From NCBI GenBank assembly GCA_037447655.1, contig JBBHKE010001422.1:1-62000 (forward strand): DNA of 62,000 nt, given 5' to 3'. The DNA is from Zygnema cylindricum (lineage: Eukaryota; Streptophyta; Zygnematophyceae; Zygnematales; Zygnemataceae). Numbering within the stretch: position 1 is the stretch's first letter; each line of letters starts with the position of its first letter. The notes below the pieces were generated by a model, which made no database searches, was not told the DNA's origin, and saw only the letters and a program-made list of their open reading frames with translations. Positions 1 to 11,468 of the stretch are shown in pieces. A program made the translations under genes and the position numbers.

Positions 1-168
1 TGGGGAGAGGGAGGGAGAGAGAGAGAGAGAGACACACACACAGATAGAGAAAGGGAAAGAGAGAGAGTGCTCACATATACTCAAATTTCAGTAAAAACAT
101 ATCCAGAAGAATAAACAACAAAGAAAAAAAAAAGAAAACAACCAAGATCTTTAAGTTTCTCGGTGTAC

Positions 169-549
169 CTGGAGGAGGAGGAGGAGAGGGAGGCGGGGAG
201 GGAGGAGGTGGAGGAGACGGTGGAGGAGGCGGTGAGGGAGGAGAGGGAGGAGGAGGTCTCGGAGGGGGAGAAGAGGGAGGAGGAGAGGGCGGAGGAGGAG
301 GAGAGATAGAAGAACATTTTATATATGTATCTCCATCACCCGAAAAGGGAATTCCTGCTGGATTTCCCTTCAAATAACATCCTTTTCCTCGGTAAAAAAA
401 ACCGTAACATCCAGTAGTATGTTGACACGTCTCATAACATTGTTGGAGAGTCCTAGGTTGAATAAAAGTTCCGATAGTATTCGCATTTCTCGCCCAAAAA
501 TTTGAACTTTTGGCGTAAAAATAGTTGGGAAACGCTCGACCGCAGTATT
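169..549 (-). CDS. Exon 3: second PAN/apple-like module plus proline tract
   Basis: A long CT tract ending CTCTCTCAG (to 550) gives the 3' splice site and CCAG|GTACACC at 169/168 the 5' splice site. The exon is 381 nt, again phase 1-1 with the same split GAA codon. It repeats exon 2: CGRAFPNYF, WARNANTIGTF, CYETC and the identical block CYGFFYRGKGCYLKG, with all six cysteines kept, followed by SSISPPPPP and a proline tract. The reading needs no ATG, and the methionine inside it is not a start. Because it ends in phase 1 at a good donor, at least one more exon should lie left of base 1, so the gene is cut by the window edge. The exons probably arose by duplication of one symmetric exon. Confidence 0.72.
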
Positions 550-733
550 CTGAGAGAGGGAGAGGAAGGGAGAGGGAGAGCGGGGGAGAGAGAGAGAGAG
601 AGATGGGGAATCGAGTTAGTTTCTTTTAGTTTTTGAAAACTTTTCCATTAAAACAATAGAATGGGACAAAAACCGGTTAAACCTCTCTCGATGGAATTTA
701 AAAATTTCGGATATAAGATTAAGTGGAACTCAC
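550..733 (-). repeat. Intron 2 with GA/CT microsatellite
   Basis: The 184-bp intron has a dense CT tract on the minus strand at about 551-612 that serves as the polypyrimidine tract of the exon 3 acceptor. Similar GA/CT runs lie at 1-67 (intron 3) and 1287-1334 (intron 1). Confidence 0.7.
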
Positions 734-1171
734 CAGGAGGGGCAGGAGGAGAGGGAGGAGGTGGGGAAGGGGAGGGAGGAGGGGGAGGAGAGGGAGGAGA
801 AGGAGGTGAAGGGGGAGAGGGAGGGGAAGGAGGTGGCGGTCTTGGAGGAGGTGGGGACGGAGGAGGAGGGGCTGGAGGTGGTGGTGAAGGAGGAGAGGGA
901 GGGGGAGAGGGAGGAGGAGGAGGAGAAATCGAGTTGCACATAATGTAAGAATTTCCTACATCCGAAAATGGAATTCCTACTGGAGCTCCTTTTAAATAAC
1001 ATCCTTTTCCTCGGTAAAAAAAACCGTAACATCCAACGGTTCCGTTACATAATCCGTAACAAGTTTCGATTGATCTCGGTTGTAAGAAAGTTCCAATGGA
1101 ATTACCATTTCTAGCCCAATAATTGGTTCCTGGCGCGAAAAAGTAATTGTTAAATGTGCGACCGCAAAATT
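734..1171 (-). CDS. Exon 2: six-cysteine PAN/apple-like module plus proline tract
   Basis: Read on the minus strand, a T-rich tract ending TTTTTGTACAG (to 1172) is a strong 3' splice site, and CTG|GTGAGT at 734/733 is a near-consensus 5' splice site. The exon is 438 nt and phase 1-1. The split codon at each junction is GAA. It encodes a module of about 78 residues with six Cys: CGRTF, TCYGLC, then CYGFFYRGKGCYLKG, then a last Cys before SISPPPPP. The C..C..C-aromatic-C spacing resembles the PAN/apple fold, a disulfide domain that binds protein or sugar. About 65 residues of proline-rich spacer follow. An open frame continues upstream to an ATG at 1256 with a signal-like FCFFFFLAFC segment, but that segment is the translated polypyrimidine tract. 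The internal-exon reading is therefore preferred over a separate gene starting at 1256, though that stays possible. Confidence 0.72.
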
Positions 1172-1681
1172 CTGTACAAAAAGCCAAAAAAAAAAAAAAA
1201 CAGAAAATTGAAATTGGAGTGGAATTGAGATTGGATTCTGTTGATGTTTGGACCACAATTTGGATAGAAGTTTGGATAAAACAACAGAGAGAGAGAGAGG
1301 GAGAGGGAGAGAGTGATAGAAAGAGAGAAAGAGATTGAAATTTAAATTAAGGTTAAGATAGGGATTACTGGTACTTGAATTGAAATTTGAATTTGAGATT
1401 ACTAATGAATCGAGATAAGTTGAGCATTAAGATGTTCAAGGATTGAGATCGGGTTTGTAATTGATAGAATAATGGAACATTCCAGAAACGTGAAATTTCA
1501 AGTCCAATGTTGAAGATGGAATGGTCAATTTTGACAGAAATGTTTGATGATTGAATTTGTGATGTCACCATGAAGTTTTCCTTGAAAAAAAGAAAGATAG
1601 ACTAGTCTTTAAAGTCCATTGTCTAATTGTAGACAAGTCCAATGCCCTATTTCAGAAGTATAATTTCAAAAGTGTAATATT

Positions 1682-1797
1682 TCATGTCCAATGTCCAATG
1701 TCCAATGTCCAATGTGCAATGTCCAATGTCCAATGTGCAATGTCCAATGTCCAATGTGCAATGTGCAATGTTCAACATCATATGTCCAATGTCCAAA
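1682..1797. repeat. 7-bp minisatellite in intron 1
   Basis: Tandem 7-mers of ATGTCCA, with the variant ATGTGCA inserted at roughly every third unit, give a 21-bp higher-order pattern. The array lies in the inferred intron 1 (1172-1994). It is not a telomere repeat (no TTTAGGG). Confidence 0.9.
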
Positions 1798-1994
1798 TTC
1801 CACTCCTCCCTTCTTCAGACTTCTAATCATCCAATCGTAAATATCGCCACGCACACCCAACTGTCCGATTTTCCAAACTTTCCAAAAACCCAAATTTCAG
1901 AAACCCGAAACTTCTCAACTCCCCATCTTCAATGACCAGTTTTCAAAACCCCCAATTTTCAATAAAACCCAGACTCCACATTTCCGTACTGTAC

Positions 1995-3348
1995 CTGGAG
2001 GTGGAGGAGGAGACGGAGGACTGGGAGGAGAAGGAGGCGGCGGGGGCGGCGACGGCGATGGTGGAGGAGGAGGAGAGGGAGGAGGTGGAGGTGGTACATA
2101 TTTTTGGACGCATATGGCGTCAGCGTGGTACGGTCCGTACTCAGTAAGTGACAAAGTTAACATGTCCGCCGTACCACCCAAAAATGTACGGACAGCTCCA
2201 GCCAATGGGAGAAAGAAAAGTCCTTCGGGAAGCGTTAAATAGGCGTAATGCGGCGCCCGATAAACCACTAATTGACCTCCATTACTAGAAGAAGATGAAG
2301 TTTTAAAAGAAGATAAAATTTGTGAATTCGTTCCCTTCGATTCGGAGTATTCGATAATGTCGACGACGACATTAAAATTCGACATCTTGAATTCTCGTCC
2401 GCTCACCGCTAATACTGTGGATACCAAGGGATCAAAGGAGAAAGAATTCACATTCGGAAGAGACAAAATAGTGGTAGAAAGAACCGTACTTTCTAGTGGG
2501 TAAGGGTAAGAAATTAAGCTAGAGTCCAAGGAACTCAAACAAGTAATAAAACCGTTTTTTCCTCCCGATGAAACTCCCGGAGAACAAGTACATTGCAACG
2601 GACTGTAGTTAAGCGTTATATTCCGTACGATTTCCCCGTCCTCCACCGTATACAGCCTATAATCCACACTATTTCTGGTACAAGCCAAAACCACGAGCGC
2701 GTCCGTACAAAAAGACGCCGCGAGACACGACTCTCCCGCGACAATAGTCGACGCACTACCGTCCAAAACCGACATAGAAAGTGCCCCTCCGCCGTACAAC
2801 CCATCCGCTATCAACAACCTCTTCCCGTTCGACGTCACGTCGACGATCGCCGCGTTAATCGGGGTACTAATCCGCTTAGAAGACAAAGGCCCGTCCTCCC
2901 CCAAGGTGATTTCGTTCACGTAATTGTTCAAACTGGAGAGATACGCTTTTCCGTTGGCCCCGACGGAGCACGCTATGGTTCGCGACAAGCCGTCGACGCC
3001 GGGGTCGGGGGGGTCGCCCACGAAAGACTGGCGGTTGAGGTCCAATAGGAAGCCGCGGTTGCGCATGCGGGCAGCGGAAATGTCGTACAAGCTGCCCGAA
3101 ACGAAGGAGATGGGGAAATTGAGGGAGCTTTGGGATGACACGTGGCGGATGGAGAGGAGGAGAGGGAGGAGAGGGAGGAGGAGGAGGAGGAGGGGGGGGG
3201 AGGGGGGGGGAGGGAGAGGGGGAGGGGGAGGGATAGAGGAATTGGAGAGAGAGATAGGAGAGAGCCGAGGGGAGGAGGGGGGGAGGAGAGAAGCGATGCT
3301 GGGAATTGCAGATGGCACCCACTCTCGTTTATACGGTATCAAAAACAC
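1995..3348 (-). CDS. Exon 1 of secreted beta-propeller-like / proline-rich protein gene
   Basis: The reading frame opens at ATG 3348 and is usable to base 1995, where CCAG|GTACAGT is a good 5' splice site. That gives 451 full codons and ends in phase 1 with a lone G. The N-terminus has a short proline run and then a leucine-rich hydrophobic segment (about residues 50-66), likely a signal peptide or anchor. About residues 75-410 show repeated beta-rich stretches (for example KAYLSSLNN, KRLLIADGLYGGGALSM) that look like an NHL/SMP-30-type propeller; this is a fold-level guess, not a firm family match. Residues 418-450 are an SPPPPP tract typical of hydroxyproline-rich wall glycoproteins. The open frame continues past 1995 to a stop near 1915 only by reading intron. 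The phase-1 end matches both downstream exons, so I join them in one gene. The start is supported by TATA-like and CCAAT boxes just upstream. A cell-wall or extracellular-matrix role is inferred. Confidence 0.72.
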
Positions 3349-3385
3349 GTCAGAACCGTCCGTACAAATGTACGGGTAGTGGGCC

Positions 3386-3431
3386 TTTAAATAGAGGCGA
3401 CGAAAGGTTCAGTGAGGCGGATTCTCATTGG
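3386..3431 (-). promoter_or_regulatory. Core promoter: TATA-like box and CCAAT box
   Basis: On the minus strand CTATTTAAA lies at 3394-3386, about 40 bp before the ATG at 3348. CCAAT lies at 3431-3427, about 80 bp before the ATG. The order and spacing are those of a TATA/CCAAT promoter with a very short 5' leader. No transcript data can be seen. Confidence 0.45.
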
Positions 3432-6400
3432 CCGGGAAGTCGGAAATTTGTCGGTCACGGTTTTTTGGAAATTTATGTTTGTCGGCGGCAGCGGGCAGCC
3501 AAAAAATCTTCCGACGAGGCACGCATTTAATGCGAAAACGACGTGCGCGCACGCGAAGTAGCTCAGAAGGTGAGCGGCGAGACGGATATCGGAAAAAAAA
3601 TCGCTAATATCGGTACGTATCTGGTTAGGAATGGTGGTTTGGTGGCGATGTTTTCGAGGTTTTGGTACAATCAGCCAATAGCGTCGCGGGGTTTTTTCCG
3701 TGCGCGGAATAAGAAAAATTTTAGACGAAAGTATTTCATTCTGTTTACAGTGACGTGGTTTTCGAGGTCGGCAGTTGTCCCCTACGGCGGAGAAATATTT
3801 TGTACGGTATTGTGTTCATTCATGTCCGTACATTTTCTGTTGACAAATAAGGTGTAGAGCTGTACGAACACCTGAGAAAAGTCCACGCATTAAGTCCACG
3901 GCTTTGACGGAATCTCAACAGCTGGCACATTAGCTGGAAGGCGATCTATGGGGAGCGGATGATCGGTACAGTACTTTTTTGAGCAGAAAAATCACTATGA
4001 TTTTTCTTTGTCGGGAAGCAAATTGGACAGCTGTGTGACTAGTCTTGCGACAAAATATAATAAACTGTGCTTCGATTAGCTTGATGCGAAATCCACTGTA
4101 CGGGTTTCAAGTTTGACTGCGATAAAGTACGGTTCACATAAATGCGTCGACCAACGGCTATAGGACAGTCTTAGGGGCCGTCGCATATGTTTCAACAACA
4201 TTGACTTTCACGCGTGCGAAAATTTCGCACGCTTGAAATATACGCTTCTACGGCTACAGCAAAGCGCCATTAAAACGTCGGTGCATTTCTATTGGTCGAA
4301 TCACTCGCTTTGAGGAACATTCAAAAACTTTGCTCGTTGCCGGCGGAGTGCGGTCCAACAAATTAAACTTTTTGAGGTCAACCCTAACCTTCGACACTTG
4401 CGACAAACTTTGCCGTTCCGTATAGCTTTCACGCGTGCGGTCGGGTAAAGCGTACGGAATCTGTACGTACAAAAATGCGTAGTCATCCTTGAGAATATTC
4501 TCTTTTGTGGAACGCTGTTTCGCTCCTGTACAGGGAAAAGCATTTTTTAATGTTTTCGCTACATATGCGAACGCCATTACAGCCTCGGTTCAAACACTTA
4601 GAACATTAAAACGTTTAGTGCTTTGCTTATACGCACGTCTAAACAATGAGACTCCCATAGAGCCCTCCGGTTCATTAAGCGTTCAAACCTTTAAGACTTT
4701 GTTTGCACTCGGGTTTGGACAATTTGGTGTTCATACAATTTAAACGAGAAAGTACAAAGCCCTACCCTACTGGTGTTAAATCACTAAGTAAGTTAGTAAG
4801 AGTGCTTTTTAACCAAAAATCATATGTTAATGTAAATAACAATACATAACAAAGTGGCTCTGCAACTCGGTTACATACGATTTCGAGTAGCTAATTTTAA
4901 TCATGTGTTAACACCAATGATTTCTTAACCACCACGTATGCAGTGGAAGACATATTGTCAATACTTTTATGCGTAAGTTGTGAGATTCAGTGAAATGTAC
5001 AATCTTGTCGTCCACCATTTTATAACATGAATTGCCAACGGGGAAGCAAAACAATGCGTACGTTTGCACGAAAACATGACATGTTTTATATATTCTACGT
5101 TTTTTAGTTTTGCAATAATTTGTTCTATGGATTTTACGAAGTTATTGGCCGGTCTACTTGTTTACCATAAACACTTTTTACTTCTTATGTACTTATAAGA
5201 GAAAGTATTTGTTGCTTAACTGGAATGGGAAACGATTTCAACAAAACTTTGTTTTGTGATAAAGATTGTCGTAACGATAGATATATGTATAAAAAAACAA
5301 CAACGTTGGAAAAATACCTCCCAAAGTAGTCGGATGCAGTACATGTCTCTGATACAAATCTTATAACAAAAATAATGTTTTCTTGAACGTTCAAAAAAAG
5401 GTTAACCGCATGGTTAACATGCTAAGGTTGCCCGTAAATGTTTTGTGCTTTTGGGGATATTTTTAACACCAATGATAATGTTGCCAAATATTTTGTTCAA
5501 ATATTTGTAATTTTACCCAAAGTCTAAACTGCATAAGTTTAAGTTGAAAAACATACATACACATATATAAGGTACTATGAAGTACAAAATACATGTACTT
5601 TACATGTATATATTGTAGTGTGAAGTACAAAAGCAATGTAGTTTTGAAGTACAATAATTAAATTAAGTGTAGGATATGGAGTAGATGAACTACATGCACT
5701 TTTGGAAAACTTCAAAATACTAGAAGAAAATCTAAATCAACTCTTAGTTGGCGTTATACCTTCAAATAACGTAATTGATTAAGAAAACAAATTAGAGCAT
5801 TTTTTTGGTACATTTTGGGAAATATATACCTCCAATCACATATAAAAAAAGAAAGGACCTTCTCAAGTAGCGAGAGAGAACTATAAGTACCTATTCTAAA
5901 ACTTAATAGAAAAACAACGAGTTTAACCTTCTAAAATCGTTTGTAATGAAGCTTAAACGTTCAAATTGTCACTCAACGTTTTATGCTTCTGGATGTGTCC
6001 GTTTAAACCCAACATTGCTGATTATGAGTAGCGTGAATCCAGGCATAGCTTCGGGCATTTAATGCTCTATCTGTCGACGTGGCACGTCAACTCTAAATTT
6101 TAAATTACCTTTTTCGATAACGCTCACTGTTTTTGTGCGTATAGCAGAAGAAAACTTATAGAGTGCGTACTATACGTGCGTACTATTTCGCACTTAAAAC
6201 CTACGGAATAGATACGCATTCCAGTTTTTTCCTGTCGCGGGGAAACGGCCACATTTAACACTTTGCATGCGCCACGTGTCCGACAATTTTAGACGCGAAG
6301 GAAACTTTATTGCGAAACATGCGACGGAACTTGCGACAAATTTTAGTCCAGTCGTCCTTCAGCGAACATGGCGAATAAATGTAGACCTCATAAAGCTTTC

Positions 6401-7789
6401 GATCCATCTGAAAACAAGAAACAAGATATGCACTATGAAAGTACAAAATGTCAGTGTACGAAACAGTACGGTACAGTACTTTAGTTCCTAGCTTGTTGTT
6501 TGTACGAAAATATGCGCTGACGTTCACAATTTTGAAGTCGTAACCTTTTAGGTGAGGGCAGATGCCGATTGTAACAGAGAGCTGTCCGTACCGTTTAATG
6601 GCAGAAATTTTATTGTCGGATTTTTCGAGGAGGAAAAGTGCGAGCGGCGTCGCTAACTTTTTTTGCCAACCAAGGTCTGACACGTGACAGTGGAGACTCG
6701 CTTTTAGCTTCTGTACTGTAGCTGTACGAAACAATATTGTCCGTACGTCAAAGATTTCCTCTTTGCCAAAAGTTAAGGATTTGTTCATGCGCGCAAACTA
6801 CATCGGTACGGCAGTTTGTTACAAGAAAAAATGCTGATTGGGAAGTCTTTTTGAGGCTTTTATAGGGCTATTAACTGTTTTTAACTGTTTAGAGAGAATA
6901 CGTATGGTCTTTATTACTTTGTCAGCTGTACATTGAATATTCCAATGCCAAATCCGGTAAGCCTGGTCTGAAATTTTTACTCATTAAAGTGGCCAAACCG
7001 GAACAATCTGAAAATCCGAAAATATTATTCTAAGCTTATGAGCGAAGACTTTAGTGCTGAAAACGAGTGGATTTCGTGATGCCACGTCATCATAATTGAC
7101 TCACAAATGCCCGCATGTGCATAAATGTTTCGACGCCGACAGTGGACTGAATTTTAGGTCAAGGAACGCTTCTGGCAAAATTTTGGAAAAAGATCACGAC
7201 GCGCATTTAATTCGTTTGATGACGTGGATCGATTTTTCTGGTGACATCATGTGATGCACTAAATGCAAGACCCTATCTTCCAAAAAAAAATGAAAAAAAT
7301 CGAGCGAATCCAATGCGACGACGGACTTCTCTTCGGATTCTTGGAAGTCCCGGTCACACGTGGAGATATTTGTCCTATTCAGCGAAAAAAATTGAAATTC
7401 CACGCTTTGAGGAAAGACAATCTTATTTAAAAATTTTGTCCATACGTGACGTCAACAGCGTCGTGGCGAAATCCCGAAATCGTGACATCTTTCATTCATT
7501 TTTTTTGTATTTTTTTTGTTTTTTATTGAAGATCAAAACAGAACACATGATTCGACCGACAAAAAGACAAAATAACCTATTTCGATTCTCGGCGAAAGTT
7601 CACAAGTCAAGGTTTGGGGATTCAATTTATCACAATACGGCCGATTTCGGTCCATAAACCGGTCTTTGGGTCCCATGACCCGAATTATAAATTAAGCCAT
7701 TCACAAATTTTCCCGTGTACCCTCAGATTCTATATAAAAATGTACGGAAGAACAAAAATATGCCGAAAATCTTTTTTCTCTGGCTACAG
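3432..7789. other. Gene-poor intergenic DNA
   Basis: No gene is supported. GTAC-containing words (CCGTAC, GTACGG) are frequent. A near-palindrome, GCGTGCGAAA/ATTTCGCACGC, lies at about 4211-4232, and a related ACGCGTGCGA pair is near 9591-9615. Open frames here (for example 6255-6788, minus) have no recognisable domain. Confidence 0.4.
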
Positions 7790-7791
7790 TA

Positions 7792-8318
7792 CACCGCCAA
7801 TCGCTATTAGCGTAGTGTAAGCTAATTCCGTCCCGCTTTTTTATTTATTTTCCTCAAATAGCGTAGCTTATTCTATTTTTTTCTTTACGCCATTTAGGGT
7901 TATTTTCCAAGTACCGTACAAAACGAAAGTACGTTGTCGCTTAAATAGTGTGATATACGGAACGTGTCAGACCGTACAAAAATGTAATGAAAATGTATAA
8001 CTAATGAGTTTTAGTAACCAGGGACGCATGAGAATATGCGCTCTAAAAAGGGGATGAAATCGGGCTGTCAAATAACACGTTCGCACGTATTCGTCCAACA
8101 ACCACGTTTCGACTGTGTGAACGTATGATTTGTGTACGATTTGTCAGATTTTGTAAAAGTACCTATATTAGTGTATGCATGTTTGCGACCGACATTTAAT
8201 TATTAAACAATTAAAATGTATGTTTTTTTTCAAAATTTTAAAATTCTTAATTAGCGTAAACCACGGTAATTATTCCTATACTCTAAAGAAGCCTCTACGC
8301 TAATAGCGATTGGCGGTG
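7792..8318. mobile_element. TA-flanked MITE (mariner/Stowaway-like), copy 1
   Basis: Terminal inverted repeats CACCGCCAATCGCTATTAGC at the left and its complement at the right are bounded by TA dinucleotides (7790-7791 and 8319-8320), as expected for a Tc1/mariner target duplication. The 527-bp interior has no transposase and matches the copy at 25509-26048 (a CCTCAAATA block, a TAAATAGTGTG block, then a CAGACC..ACA block). It is non-autonomous. Confidence 0.75.
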
Positions 8319-8320
8319 TA

Positions 8321-9780
8321 GTGTACGAGGAGGAGGAGGAATTTTTTACTTGGGATCAACTCCCGGGTTGGGCGAATCATTTCCAGCGGCTACAGTACAG
8401 CTCCGTACAGCACCGTAACCCAAGCCTTGAGCTTTCTTTATCTTTTTGCGGTTTGTCGCGTTCTTCTAAACTTGCTTTTTAGGTTTTCCGCACGAAAAAT
8501 TGGCCCAATGGGAAGCATACAGACCGTACAAATGTCAGCTCACTTCTTTTTATGAATTGAACTGAACTGCGTATCCTATATTACATGTGATGTAGCGTAG
8601 CTGTTGGTTTTTGGACACATCTGAGGAACATTGCGGTCGTCGTGACGACGCGATTCTGACTTTTGTCGTATTTGACAGGCTGGTCAGACGTTTGATAGAA
8701 CCGACAAGCCGTGCAGATACAGCTGCAAGTGCATTTGTCGGCTCTGAGGACACACATACTGATTTGCCAAAAGGACAAGAAGTTGTTAAAGCATGTTTGC
8801 TATTGTCGTCGAGAGAAAGTACGGAAAAATGTGTTTTTTCTAATAATGACGGAAGTTTTTTGTCTCGTATTGCGTCTATTATTTGGCACGTGTCGCTGCA
8901 ATTTTCATATGGAAGATAAATGCTGTCAGCCAAAGATGCTAAAAAGACGTCAAAAAAAGACAGAATCCTGACTGGATATTTGGACTGGCGACAGCCTGTC
9001 GCACCAGTGATGCGATGTCCTCAAACGGAGGAAGTTCTGACAGCATAAAATCTTTTGCGATACGGAATCCGAAAGGATATCGGTCTTGATTATAACTTTT
9101 AAGTTCACCTTTGAGTGGAGCTTTCATCCAATAGGATTAACGCATTTTTCTGGTTCGAATTCAAGTAACCACGTCGGCAACCTTTTATGATGTTATCTTA
9201 TTTTTGTGACTGCTAGGGGTTGAGGCGTCCGTCTATTCGAACTGCAACAGTCGGCCGTCTACTATTTCCACAAAATCAGAAAACTCACGGACTCCGTTAT
9301 TTAAATTAATTTTAGCCACGTTGCCATCATTTGCTACTCAGACTCGAACTAAACGACAAAATACCAAGATAGTGCGGCTAGCCCGACTGATTAAATTGAC
9401 ACACCATATATTGTATCTCCTAAAATTTTCATCGCTGGACGCACTCGACAGTACAGTACAGTACCGTACAGTAGTACGAAAAAGAATAAAAAGCCAAAAA
9501 TCCATTGCCTAATGGGCGAAACCTTTACTGTAGATCAGATATTACATGTGGTAGGCTGGTTTTTTCACAAGCTGACAAAACGACAAATTTCACGCGTGCG
9601 AATTAGTCGCACGTGTGAATACAGCTCACGCCTAACCATACGTAGCCACTCTGGTGTCCATGTCGCGACAATCTAAAATAGGACGCAGACGTCTACGTGA
9701 CACGCCACGAGCGCTAAGCAAAATGTAATGTTATTCCCACGTGTGAAACTAGCCGTACGCTGACAAAATACAGTACAGTG
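8321..9780. other. No gene recognised
   Basis: Overlapping open frames on both strands at 8550-8971 show no known domain and mask one another. Nothing further is supported. Confidence 0.35.
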
Positions 9781-9995
9781 CACCGAGTATCGCTATTGGT
9801 GCTGATATACTTTTCGTCACTTAAAACATATTTTCTCCACACACTTATCCGATTTTCAATTTGAGACCGCCAATTGGAAGCTGAGAATCTTACCTTTCAA
9901 TCGCAACCGTCAGTTCAATAATCGGACAAGAGTGTACGGAGAAAAGATGCATTAAGTGGCGAAAAAAACATTAACACTAATAGCGATTCAAGTGG
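9781..9995. mobile_element. Short TA-type MITE
   Basis: The element is about 215 bp. Its left end, CACCGAGTATCGCTATTGG, is an imperfect inverted match of the right end, CTAATAGCGATTCAAGTGG, which is followed by TA. The interior (TTTTCTCC...ATCCGATTTT...GGAGAAAAGAT) matches the copy at 19382-19568, which confirms a family. Confidence 0.6.
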
Positions 9996-10216
9996 TACCA
10001 CAATGTGACATTTTCGGCGCAAGGGCTGAGCTCCGTGTCGGCGAAAGTGGACGTACGGATACGCCCTGGTCTTAGGGTACTTTCGCATGTGCTAAAGTTA
10101 CAGCAATTTTCTGTCGTTTTCTCCATAACTTAGAAAAAAGCGAGAAAATCCGCAGCCGTACCAGAAAATTGAAATTACCACCTTACAAGTTGCGTTACCT
10201 TGAAACTTTATATGTA

Positions 10217-10259
10217 CTGGAGTTTGTCGTCTAGCGCAATGCAGTTTGTCGTCTAGCGC
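10217..10259. repeat. Short direct repeat
   Basis: GTTTGTCGTCTAGCGC occurs twice with a 6-bp spacer. Confidence 0.85.
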
Positions 10260-10298
10260 GTTTCGACCCACTTTCTCGTCCTTCCAGCTCATCTTCAA

Positions 10299-10340
10299 AC
10301 TTTATATAAAATCACCTCGCGAGGTGATTTTAAATAAAGT
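10299..10340. repeat. 42-bp near-perfect palindrome
   Basis: Two 21-bp arms (ACTTTATATAAAATCACCTCG and its complement) meet with no spacer and have one mismatch. It could form a cruciform or a strong hairpin. Confidence 0.9.
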
Positions 10341-11468
10341 TCCATGAGGTGAGCGAATAGCCAGATGCTGTCGCACGTGTCGAAAGTTTTTGACATTTTT
10401 TGTGAGCGAAGTACAAAAAAAAAACTCCCTGCAAGTTTCCAGCCTGTGCATGACTTTTTTCTGTGCGATTTTTTCCGTACAGGGGCCGTGGAGGGGGTCT
10501 CGACCAACAGACGCTATTTTGCAAAAGCAAAGTCCGTGAAAGATCCTCTCTCTCTCCCCTCTCCCGCTTCCGCGTTTATTTCACAAATCTTACAATGAAA
10601 AACGTCAATAATGGTACCAAATGAAAGATCTCCAAATACGATTTCTTTTGACTATCTTTGGGAGTATTTTGAAAGCAAATAGAGTGGGAAATTACTGAAA
10701 AACAAAATCGGGAAACCATGGCCGAATGTTTTTGAATTTGTGACGTTAACGTTGTCATGATTTGAGTGTGACGTCAAAATTTCACAAACCCTAAACATCT
10801 ATAATGTCACAAGTAGCGACTGCCTATAACCATCGCTATTTTGTAAATGTCATCAATTGTCATGGAGTTTGTAATCTCGCTTCACGTCATGCAATTACAC
10901 CGGCGTACACACCCCTACAATTTAAAGTAACGATTTCATTTCTTTACATACCAATCCTTTGAAAGTAGTACGGAAAATCTTCGCTAAAAACAAAGTTACA
11001 AGACTAAAGTTTCAGTTACATGCGAAAGTACCCTTAAAAACGACTTTCAGGTGCCACGTAGGATATGAGTCAAGATTGTACAGAAACTCAAAAATTTTCA
11101 GCCAAGCTGTTTTTAGTCGTGGCCAAAAAAAAAAAATCCAACAACTAAATATAAATATAATCTTATATACTTGTTTGTTTGTTTTTTTCTCAAATATGGT
11201 TTTCTGACGTGGCGAAGCGTGACACGATAATTTTATTTACAACAATATATTTACAAATCTTAGTTCACATTTATTTTTTGGATGTGGCACATACAAACAC
11301 GCACCTGATTGGCTGGGATTTTCTACAGCTGACGCAATCTTTAGATTCTGCTGACATGGATCCAGTTGAAAGACTCTAGGGTTTGTCGAAGGCGTCACTA
11401 AACAAAAAAAGTCGCGCCACATTTGTCATAATGTTAGGTCAACTGCCAAAACGGTCGCACGTAACTAT

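Noticed and set aside
81-317. Serine-rich and glycine-rich frames opposite or beside the proline tracts (also 661-948, 730-1032, 2876-3379)
   Set aside because: They are shadow frames of the proline-coding GGAGGA/CCTCCT repeats.
648-1256. Separate small secreted protein gene starting at 1256
   Set aside because: The N-terminal hydrophobic part is a translated T-rich splice tract, and exon phases favour an internal exon.
6255-6788. 177-codon minus-strand frame
   Set aside because: No domain, signal or splice support. The region is repeat-like and frames of this length occur by chance.
8550-8933. 127-codon minus frame overlapping a 102-codon plus frame
   Set aside because: Neither shows family features, and neither has a promoter or splice context.
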